Translations under genes and position numbers: made by a program
The notes under the pieces: generated by a model
What the model saw: only the letters and a program-made list of their open reading frames with translations
The model's database searches: none
Told to the model about the DNA's origin: nothing
In this document: in pieces, positions 15,331 to 21,066 of the stretch
How the letters are laid out: each line of letters begins with the position of its first letter
Numbering within the stretch: position 1 is the first letter of the stretch
Source of the DNA: Thiotrichaceae bacterium
GTDB taxonomy: Bacteria; Pseudomonadota; Gammaproteobacteria; Thiotrichales; Thiotrichaceae
Direction of reading: 5' to 3'
DNA: 21,066 nucleotides
NCBI GenBank assembly: GCA_027009095.1
Contig: JALVDG010000417.1
Location: 1-21,066 of the forward strand

Positions 15331-16074
15331 ATGCCACAAAAAATAATAACAAAAAAAATCAATAATTTAATACTTAAAATATTTATATTAACCTTATCTA
15401 TAAGCCTTCTAAGTGCTTGTAGCTCACAGGTAAAACAAGCAAATATTAAAAATGCAGCAGAATTTAATGCTCAGCTAGGGGCTCGGTATTTGCAAGCGGG
15501 TCGATTAAAATTAGCCAACGAGAAACTAAGCAAGGCTTTAGAACAAAACCCTAACTCTAGTGAAGCAAATCATTATTTTGCCATTTTACAACAACGCATT
15601 GGCGACAATAAAGCAGCCACTAAATATTTTAAGAAAGCCATCAGTATCGATCATGACAATCCTAGACTTCTCAATAACTACGGTACTTTTTTGTGCCAAC
15701 TTGGAAAGTACGATAAAGCAGTAGAGCAATTTAATTTAGCAGTAAAAAGTCCCTATTATCAAACCCCCGAATTTGCCTATACAAATGCAGGAATTTGTTT
15801 ACTGAAAAATAATGACAGCGTACAAGCTGAATCTTATTTTCGTAAAGCCCTTGAGAAGAACACTAATTTTGGTTCTGCCCTATTCCAAATGGCAAAATTA
15901 AACTATCATCAAGGTAATTTTGCAAAAGCACAGGCATTTTTACTTCGTTACAACGAGAAGAACCCCGACTCGGAAGAGACTCTATCCCTCTGTAGCGCCA
16001 TTAACACACGCTTAGGAGATATTGATAAAGCAAATGCTTGTAGCGAGAAAAGGTTGCGTTTACTTTCAAAGTAG
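15331..16074 (+). CDS. pilW: type IV pilus biogenesis lipoprotein PilW/PilF
   Basis: PilW (PilF in Pseudomonas) is an outer-membrane lipoprotein needed for assembly of the PilQ secretin. The 247 residues begin with a signal peptide ending in the lipobox L-S-A-C (cysteine about residue 30). The remainder is about six tetratricopeptide repeats, for example NPNSSEANHYFAILQQRIGD and DNPRLLNNYGTFLCQLGKYD. Its position just after rlmN is the conserved one and supports the assignment over a generic TPR protein. The ribosome-binding site is weak, so coupling to rlmN is likely. Rod shape gene rodZ normally follows directly; here about 660 bp with two MITEs separate them. Confidence 0.92.
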   Translation: MPQKIITKKINNLILKIFILTLSISLLSACSSQVKQANIKNAAEFNAQLGARYLQAGRLKLANEKLSKALEQNPNSSEANHYFAILQQRIGDNKAATKYFKKAISIDHDNPRLLNNYGTFLCQLGKYDKAVEQFNLAVKSPYYQTPEFAYTNAGICLLKNNDSVQAESYFRKALEKNTNFGSALFQMAKLNYHQGNFAKAQAFLLRYNEKNPDSEETLSLCSAINTRLGDIDKANACSEKRLRLLSK

Positions 16075-16095
16075 TGATCATCAAGGAAGGTGATG

Positions 16096-16235
16096 GTAGA
16101 TCGGTATAATCAGTAACTGTTCAGATTATACTCTGTTTTGTTCGAATTCAAGGCAAAAAGGCAGAATTTACTAAGTATAAATGAGTACTTTTAACGCAGA
16201 AATCGAGCAAAATAGAGTTCAGGCTGAGTAGTTGC
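16096..16235 (-). mobile_element. MITE-like element, family 1, copy 3
   Basis: This is a diverged full-length copy (140 bp) in the opposite orientation to those at 4134 and 9559. Recognisable are the arm CAGTAACTGTTCAGATT, the inner GTTTTGTTCGAATTCAAGGC, the block ATGAGTACTTTTAACGCAG, the arm CAAAATAGAG and the end CTGAGTAGTTGC. No flanking target duplication is visible, so it is probably old. It starts 21 bp after the pilW stop. Confidence 0.68.
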
Positions 16236-16264
16236 ATAATTTTTTAACTTTACTCCTTGGTTTA

Positions 16265-16476
16265 GTAACTTCTCATAATCCACAAGCACGTTTAAAATCA
16301 ATAACTTGAAGTGGATAAAAAATAGACACCTTGGTTTTTAACATAGCTAAACCATTGATTTTTTCTTTTTAGAAAGTGAAAAAATGAAATTTAGCTATAA
16401 AAATAATCATTTATGATTTTGTAAAACACTATAAGCTATTGTTTTATAAGGCTACCTGCAAGTTATGAGAAGCTAC
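16265..16476. mobile_element. MITE-like element, family 2, copy B
   Basis: This is the second copy of the 211-bp element, inverted relative to 30-240. The ends are GTAACTTCTCATAA and the complement of GTAGCTTCTCATAA. The flanks are a direct repeat TTGGTTTA (16257-16264 and 16477-16484), which extends to 9 bp if the C at 16476 is counted as flank. No ORF of note is inside. It lies 29 bp from the family 1 element at 16096-16235, stacked in the pilW-rodZ gap. Confidence 0.75.
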
Positions 16477-16484
16477 TTGGTTTA

Positions 16485-16738
16485 TATAAAAACCTCTTGA
16501 AAAAACAGAATATATTTCGTTAATTTAATAATTCATACCTTTAAAATGAAAAGTAATAAAAATACTCCTGAAAAATTTGTACTATAAAGAATGGAAATAA
16601 TATAGCTGGGAAATTACCTTGTCTTTGAAATTCATAAATATTTCTCTAAACTAGATTTTGTAAATATCATAATAGAACATCTCTACTTAATACTTAAATT
16701 TAGCGATGTCCTACAGTATATAAATAGGCTAACGACGA
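16485..16738. other. AT-rich region upstream of rodZ
   Basis: About 250 bp without a convincing ORF, the rest of the 664-bp pilW-rodZ gap after the two MITEs. It presumably holds the rodZ promoter, but I see no pair close to consensus; TTGTAC and TATAGC with an 18-bp spacer near 16580-16605 is the best and is weak. AGG lies about 11 bp before the rodZ ATG. Confidence 0.4.
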
Positions 16739-17734
16739 ATGTCAGATACACAAGTAGAACACACAAACGAAGATATACAAGGAAAACTAGGCTTACTTCT
16801 AAAGCAATACAGAGAACAAAGTGGTCACAATATTTATGAAGTTGCAGAAGCTCTCTGCCTCTCACCAGAAATAGTGGTCGCACTGGAAGAGGAGGACTAT
16901 GACTCCCTTCCCGAGCCTCCTTATGTGCGTGGTTATCTACGAAGCTATGCCAAATTTGCAGAAGTCGACTCTAAAGACGTTATCGCGCTTTATGAAAAAC
17001 AAAGAGGTGCTGACCCTAAAGATTTAGAATATCACTTTAAACCCAATGGCAGCACTTCAGTATCCAAACCTGCTGTTTCGGCATCTGTAATACGCTTAGG
17101 GCTACTGGCTCTATTACTGACAACCTTAGCAGGACTCAGCATGATTCCAGCAGTTAGTAGCTGGATAAGTGAAACATGGAGCGGGTTTTCTGCACAGACT
17201 GCTGCACACAAGGGCTATAGCGACATTGGAAGTGATACTGACTCAGTTAAGTATGAAATACCCGCACCTTTACCCGATGATATAGAGCAGGAGTTAGCCT
17301 CAGCAGAAACAAATAACGAGCCCGCAAGCTCTGATAAAACAAATACCGATCAAGATCAAACCACTGCTGAAAATAATAAAGAAGATAACAAGGAAAGCAC
17401 TAAAAACGATACAGCTGATACTAACGATAATAATACTAATCAATCAAAAGATGACACTAAAAAAGAAGAAGACAATAAAACCATCACAACAGAGGGTGAA
17501 ACAAGACTTAAATTTGTCTTCAAAAGTGAAGTATGGATGAGAATAAAAGACAAAAATAATAAAACAGTTTTTGAGTCTTTATCTCCAGCAGGGGTAGAAA
17601 AGGAAATTAAATTAAACAAACCAATGACTTTCCGTATTGGCAATGCTTCAGGTGTTAAGATTTTTGTTGAAGGAAAGCCTTTGGATATAAGAAGATTTAC
17701 TAAAGGAAGTGTTGCTAATTTCAAGATAGAATAG
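16739..17734 (+). CDS. rodZ: cytoskeletal protein RodZ
   Basis: RodZ is a bitopic inner-membrane protein that links MreB filaments to the periplasmic cell-wall machinery and so sets rod shape. The 331 residues show an N-terminal helix-turn-helix domain (about residues 14-90, GLLLKQYREQSGHNIYEVAE and PPYVRGYLRSYAKF), one membrane helix (about 116-139), a low-complexity linker rich in Asn, Asp, Thr, Glu and Lys (about 175-250), and a C-terminal DUF4115 domain (about 252-331, with V-W-M-R-I-K-D and F-R-I-G-N-A-S). It lies in the conserved rlmN-pilW-rodZ-hisS order. A 28-codon ORF starts at the base after its stop, where ispG would be expected. Confidence 0.93.
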   Translation: MSDTQVEHTNEDIQGKLGLLLKQYREQSGHNIYEVAEALCLSPEIVVALEEEDYDSLPEPPYVRGYLRSYAKFAEVDSKDVIALYEKQRGADPKDLEYHFKPNGSTSVSKPAVSASVIRLGLLALLLTTLAGLSMIPAVSSWISETWSGFSAQTAAHKGYSDIGSDTDSVKYEIPAPLPDDIEQELASAETNNEPASSDKTNTDQDQTTAENNKEDNKESTKNDTADTNDNNTNQSKDDTKKEEDNKTITTEGETRLKFVFKSEVWMRIKDKNNKTVFESLSPAGVEKEIKLNKPMTFRIGNASGVKIFVEGKPLDIRRFTKGSVANFKIE

Positions 17735-17821
17735 ATGCCTAACTCTAATACTCCATCAACCAAACTTATTGGGGCACTAATACTAACACCCAATAATATC
17801 CGTAGAGAAAAGAAACGCTAA
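17735..17821 (+). CDS. 28-codon ORF in the usual ispG position
   Basis: An ATG directly follows the rodZ TAG, and the frame ends in TAA 2 bp before the hisS ATG. The 28-residue product begins MPNSNTPSTK and ends in a basic R-R-E-K-K-R. It has no recognisable similarity to IspG, no signal peptide and no histidine run that would mark a his leader peptide. It may be a true small protein, a coupling ORF that carries ribosomes from rodZ to hisS, or the scar of an ispG deletion. The exact packing on both sides is the only support. Confidence 0.35.
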   Translation: MPNSNTPSTKLIGALILTPNNIRREKKR

Positions 17822-17823
17822 AT

Positions 17824-19101
17824 ATGGCAAAAAATATTCAATCAGTGCGAGGAATGCACGACATTCTTCCTTCTCAATCTTCAACTTGGCAATATCTAGA
17901 AGCGACTATTCGGTCGCTTTTTAATAGTTATGGTTATCATGAACTGCGCACGCCTATTATCGAACCCACTGAACTTTTCTCTCGGGGTATTGGTGAAATA
18001 ACAGATATTGTAGAAAAAGAAATGTATACCTTCTCTGATCGTAATGGTGATAGCCTGTCGATGCGTCCAGAAGGAACCGCAAGCTGTGTTCGCGCAGGTA
18101 TCCAACACGGTTTATTACACAATCAGCAACAACGTATTTGGTATACTGGTCCCATGTTTCGCCATGAACGTCCTCAAAAAGGTCGCTATCGTCAGTTCTA
18201 TCAAGCAGGATTAGAAACTTACGGTGTTGCAACACCCGATATTGATGCTGAGGTTATTGCTATTGGTGCACGTCTATGGAAGCAGCTTGGTCTTAAAAAT
18301 ATTCAATTACAATTAAATACGCTAGGTAGTGATAAAGCTCGTCAAACATATCGTAAAGTTTTGATCGACTATTTCTCAGCTCATCAAGATTTATTAGATG
18401 ATGATTCAAAGCGTCGCCTACATAAAAATCCTTTGCGCATTCTTGATAGTAAAAATACAGATTTAAAAGAAATTATTGAATCTGCCCCTACCCTAATGGA
18501 TTACTTGGATAATGAATCTAAGGAACATTTTGATGGCGTAAAAGTACGTTTAGATAGCCTAAAAATAGACTATTATATTAATCCTCGTTTAGTACGTGGT
18601 ATCGACTACTATAACCGCACTGTTTTTGAGTGGGTAACAGAGGAACTTGGCGCACAAGGAACGGTCTGTGCTGGCGGGCGTTATGATGGCTTGGTGAAAC
18701 AGCTTGGCGGTAGACATACGCCCGCATGTGGTTTTGGTATTGGCTTAGAACGTTTAATATTATTAATGGAAGCACAAGCAATACATACCCCCTCTCAACG
18801 ACCTCATATATACCTGATAATGGCGGGAGAGACTGCACAAATAGCAGGTATAAAATTGGCTGAAAGCTTACGAGACAATCACGACACACTAAAACTGCAA
18901 AGCAATGTTTCCGCTGGAAGCTTTAAAGCACAAATAAAACGTGCCGATAAATCAGGTGCTGAATACGCATTTATTCTTGGGGAAAGTGAAGTTTCTGAAA
19001 ACAACATCACCATAAAACCATTACGAAGTGAAAAAGAACAAATAACTATATCTCAAGAACAATTAAACGATTATATTAAAAAGAATATACTGAAAGATTA
19101 A
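17824..19101 (+). CDS. hisS: histidyl-tRNA synthetase
   Basis: HisRS charges tRNA-His. The 425 residues equal the E. coli length. Class II motif 1 lies around residues 40-60, motif 2 is MFRHERPQKGRYRQFYQAG-LE (111-131), and motif 3 is ACGFGIGLERL (301-311). The two histidine-specific motifs are LVRGIDYYNRTVFEW (256-270) and AGGRYDGLV (283-291). The C-terminal anticodon-binding domain covers about 330-425. The ATG follows a small ORF by 2 bp, with a weak A/G-rich ribosome-binding site. The stop codon lies in a tandem octamer array. Confidence 0.97.
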   Translation: MAKNIQSVRGMHDILPSQSSTWQYLEATIRSLFNSYGYHELRTPIIEPTELFSRGIGEITDIVEKEMYTFSDRNGDSLSMRPEGTASCVRAGIQHGLLHNQQQRIWYTGPMFRHERPQKGRYRQFYQAGLETYGVATPDIDAEVIAIGARLWKQLGLKNIQLQLNTLGSDKARQTYRKVLIDYFSAHQDLLDDDSKRRLHKNPLRILDSKNTDLKEIIESAPTLMDYLDNESKEHFDGVKVRLDSLKIDYYINPRLVRGIDYYNRTVFEWVTEELGAQGTVCAGGRYDGLVKQLGGRHTPACGFGIGLERLILLMEAQAIHTPSQRPHIYLIMAGETAQIAGIKLAESLRDNHDTLKLQSNVSAGSFKAQIKRADKSGAEYAFILGESEVSENNITIKPLRSEKEQITISQEQLNDYIKKNILKD

Positions 19102-19124
19102 AAGATTAAAAGATTAAAAGATTA
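19093..19124 (+). repeat. tandem octamer array, four copies of AAAGATTA
   Basis: Four exact head-to-tail copies of AAAGATTA span the last codons of hisS, its TAA stop and most of the spacer before yfgM. Loss or gain of units would change only the distance to the yfgM ribosome-binding site (AGGGG), not the HisS sequence. Confidence 0.85.
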
Positions 19125-19134
19125 GGGGAACCTC

Positions 19135-19749
19135 ATGACAGATTTAAAAACAGATGAAGAAAAAGCAGAAGAGCTGAAACAGTGGTGGCGGGATAATGGC
19201 ACCTCTGTATTAGCAGGTGTTGCATTAGCCATTGCAGCTACCTTTGCTTGGCAACAGTGGAAATCTTATCAAATAGATCAGGCAAAAACTGCTTCTGGGC
19301 TTCTTGCACAGGCAAACAGTGATAGCCCCAATAAAGCAGCCGCTATTGAAACACTTATCAAAGATTATAGCTCAACACCATACGCAGCATTTGCAGCATT
19401 AAGCAAAGCAAAAGAGGCTGAAAGTAAAAAGGATACCAAGTCCAGTATTGAAGCATTAAGAATAGCGGCAAACAGCAAGCAAACCAATGTTGCTCGTATC
19501 GCAAAGCTTCGACTTATTCGCTCACTTATTGCAGATGGGCAACTCGATGAAGCAAATACTTTATTAAATGAAGAAGCTCTACCTTCTGCTTATACTTCAT
19601 TACAAGAAGAACTTAAAGGTGACCTATACCTAGCAAAAAAAGAAATCGATAAAGCTCGTCAGGCTTATGATCGCGCTATTTTAAGTGCTGGACAAGACCC
19701 TATCGAGTACTTAAAAATGAAACGCAATAACCTTGGTGAAGGAGCATAA
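19135..19749 (+). CDS. yfgM: YfgM, SecYEG-associated TPR protein
   Basis: YfgM is an inner-membrane protein that binds the SecYEG translocon and, with PpiD, helps periplasmic chaperone handover. The 204 residues agree with the E. coli length (206). A short cytoplasmic N-terminus is followed by one membrane helix (about 22-40, TSVLAGVALAIAATFAW). The periplasmic part is tetratricopeptide-like helices, with A-Y-D-R-A-I near the end. Its place between hisS and bamB confirms the call. AGGGG lies 7 bp before the ATG. bamB follows 5 bp after the stop. Confidence 0.92.
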   Translation: MTDLKTDEEKAEELKQWWRDNGTSVLAGVALAIAATFAWQQWKSYQIDQAKTASGLLAQANSDSPNKAAAIETLIKDYSSTPYAAFAALSKAKEAESKKDTKSSIEALRIAANSKQTNVARIAKLRLIRSLIADGQLDEANTLLNEEALPSAYTSLQEELKGDLYLAKKEIDKARQAYDRAILSAGQDPIEYLKMKRNNLGEGA

Positions 19750-19754
19750 TCAAA

Positions 19755-20927
19755 GTGAAAAAATTGCTACCGATTGTATGGGCATCTATCGCATTAACAG
19801 GTCTGCACGGATGCAGCGGGCAAAGCCTTATACCTGGTAGCCAACTTTTTTCTCAGAGTGAAAAAATCGTTCCACTCAAACCACTTAAAGCAATATCACC
19901 CAGTATAAAGACAAACGTTCTTTGGCAAGTACAAACTGGTTGTGCTTCTAAAAATAGTAAAATACACCCCTATATAAATTCTGATCATATTATTGTCGCG
20001 GGCGGCAATAAGATTACTGCATGGGATAAAAAAACAGGAAAATCTCTGTGGAAAAATAATTTAGAAGAATTGATTAGTGGTGGTGTCAACGGAGGTGATG
20101 GTATTATCTATTTCGGAACAGACCGAGGTAATGCTATAGCACTTGATGAATCCACAGGGAAGACCCTTTGGATTAAACCTATAGGCTCTGAAATTCTCAG
20201 CGTTTCTAAAGCTAAAAATGATCGAGTATTCTTTCGCACAATTAACGGAAAACTGCTTGGTTTATCCAGTAAAACTGGCGATATTAAGTGGCAACACCAG
20301 CAATTAACACCTGTTTTGTCAACTTATGGTGCTAGCGTTCCAGTCCTTGCAGGACCTTATGTTATTGCTGGTTTTGATAATGGTAAATTAATTGCTTATG
20401 AGCAACAAAACGGCTCATTAGCTTGGGAAGCTACTTTAACCGTAGCTCGTGGTGATAATGAATTAGATAGGATGGTCGATATTGATGGAAAACTAAAAAC
20501 CATTGGCTCTGCTATGTTTGCTAGTAGCTTTCATGGAGGCATATCAGGCGTTGATTTAAGGACAGGAAAAATACACTGGGCGAAAAAAATACCCTCCTAT
20601 ACTGGAACTGATGCTGACATACAAGGTGTCTACACTTCCGACAATGCTGGGAATGTCTGGCGTTTAAACCCTCAAACAGGTGATCCATTATGGAAAATGG
20701 ATGACTTAATGAGAAGATCTCCTACTGCACCAACATTAGTAAATACCGATACGATTATCGTAGGAGACAAACAGGGTAATTTACACTTTATCAATACTCA
20801 AAGCGGACTATTTGTTGCACGTATAAAGGGCGATCAATCAGGCTATAATGTGCCATCAAAAGTAGATGGCAAGACTATTTATAGTTTTGGGCGAGGTGGC
20901 TTGCTGACTGCTATTAAGATTAATTAA
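19755..20927 (+). CDS. bamB: outer membrane assembly lipoprotein BamB
   Basis: BamB is a lipoprotein of the BAM complex that inserts beta-barrel proteins in the outer membrane. The 390 residues match E. coli (392). A signal peptide ends in the lipobox L-H-G-C (cysteine about residue 20). The remainder is an eight-bladed propeller with repeated W-D-K-K-T-G-K, D-E-S-T-G-K-T and L-R-T-G-K-I-H-W motifs. It starts with GTG; GGAG (19741-19744), lying in the end of yfgM, is 10 bp upstream. The conserved next gene, der/engA, is missing; instead an opposite-strand gene converges. Confidence 0.95.
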   Translation: MKKLLPIVWASIALTGLHGCSGQSLIPGSQLFSQSEKIVPLKPLKAISPSIKTNVLWQVQTGCASKNSKIHPYINSDHIIVAGGNKITAWDKKTGKSLWKNNLEELISGGVNGGDGIIYFGTDRGNAIALDESTGKTLWIKPIGSEILSVSKAKNDRVFFRTINGKLLGLSSKTGDIKWQHQQLTPVLSTYGASVPVLAGPYVIAGFDNGKLIAYEQQNGSLAWEATLTVARGDNELDRMVDIDGKLKTIGSAMFASSFHGGISGVDLRTGKIHWAKKIPSYTGTDADIQGVYTSDNAGNVWRLNPQTGDPLWKMDDLMRRSPTAPTLVNTDTIIVGDKQGNLHFINTQSGLFVARIKGDQSGYNVPSKVDGKTIYSFGRGGLLTAIKIN

Positions 20928-20959
20928 AACTAGTACTCCAACCCAGAGAGCAAAAATAC

Positions 20960-20985
20960 TTTCTAGGCTGATTAAATTCTAGAAA
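20960..20985. terminator. weak hairpin between bamB and the convergent gene
   Basis: A 7-bp stem TTTCTAG (20960-20966) and CTAGAAA (20979-20985) with a 12-nt loop lies in the 61-bp gap between convergent stops. It is AT-rich and has only a broken T-run, so termination is possible but uncertain. Confidence 0.3.
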
Positions 20986-20988
20986 TTG

Positions 20989-21066
20989 TTATTTATTATC
21001 CACTTTCTCTAAAGGAGGTGCTGGAGGCTCTTTAGATAAATTCTTTAATTTGTAAATAACATATCC
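20989..21066 (-). CDS. 3' end of an unidentified gene (25 codons visible)
   Basis: On the minus strand an open frame enters from the right edge and ends in TAA at 20989-20991. The visible 25 residues start G-Y-V-I-Y-K-L-K-N-L and continue into a Pro-rich, charged tail P-P-A-P-P-L-E-K-V-D-N-K. This could be the cytoplasmic tail after a last membrane helix, but the family cannot be told. It lies where der would be expected on the other strand. Confidence 0.45.
   Translation of the reverse strand, partial: GYVIYKLKNLSKEPPAPPLEKVDNK

Noticed and set aside
17957..18235. Minus-strand ORFs within hisS
   Set aside because: They are shadows opposite conserved motif 2 coding sequence of HisRS.
1..21066. 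CRISPR array, tRNA, rRNA or transposase gene
   Set aside because: No spaced direct repeats, cloverleaf or transposase frame was seen on either strand.

Overview
The window is AT-rich chromosomal DNA from a gammaproteobacterium. Two conserved gammaproteobacterial blocks show this: maf/yceF divergent from yceD-rpmF-plsX-fabH, and ndk-rlmN-pilW-rodZ-hisS-yfgM-bamB. uvrC-pgsA and lnt support the same assignment. A PilW homologue suggests type IV pili. I cannot name the genus; a methanotroph-like or sulfur-oxidiser-like lineage is possible but unproven.

Layout: (1) 1-302 holds a 211-bp MITE-like element directly upstream of lnt (303-1898). (2) A SulP anion transporter runs convergently to lnt. 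(3) 3768-6623 is a bufferin (MNIO/RiPP) locus: two DUF2282 precursor genes, a DUF692/MNIO enzyme (bufB), a DUF2063 partner (bufC) and a DoxX membrane protein. (4) On the minus strand, uvrC-pgsA-GNAT form one tight unit (6684-9540). (5) fabH, plsX, rpmF and yceD are on the minus strand, divergent from maf. (6) On the plus strand follow ndk, rlmN, pilW, rodZ, hisS, yfgM and bamB. The window ends in the 3' end of an unidentified minus-strand gene.

The most interesting system is the bufferin locus. The two precursors share a nearly identical cysteine core (44 of 47 residues) but have different N-termini. BufA1 has an ordinary signal peptide and would be a free periplasmic peptide. BufA2 has a lipobox and would be a membrane-anchored lipoprotein carrying the same modifiable core. 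A MITE sits between the two genes, ending 8 bp before the bufA2 start codon.

Two families of small non-coding inverted-repeat elements are scattered through intergenic DNA. Family 1 is about 141 bp, with three full copies and one truncated copy, ends of the type GTAACTACT and an 8-bp target duplication where visible. Family 2 is about 211 bp, with two copies about 97% identical, each flanked by 8-10-bp direct repeats. Their termini resemble each other, so one transposase may move both. Several copies abut start codons (bufA2, uvrC, lnt), and one truncated copy supplies the stop codons of two convergent genes. No transposase gene is in the window.

Other points: a 5' leader that can pair with the rlmN ribosome-binding site; a terminator separating rpmF from plsX; a possibly leaderless yceD mRNA; and absence of ispG from its usual place between rodZ and hisS, where only a 28-codon ORF is found.
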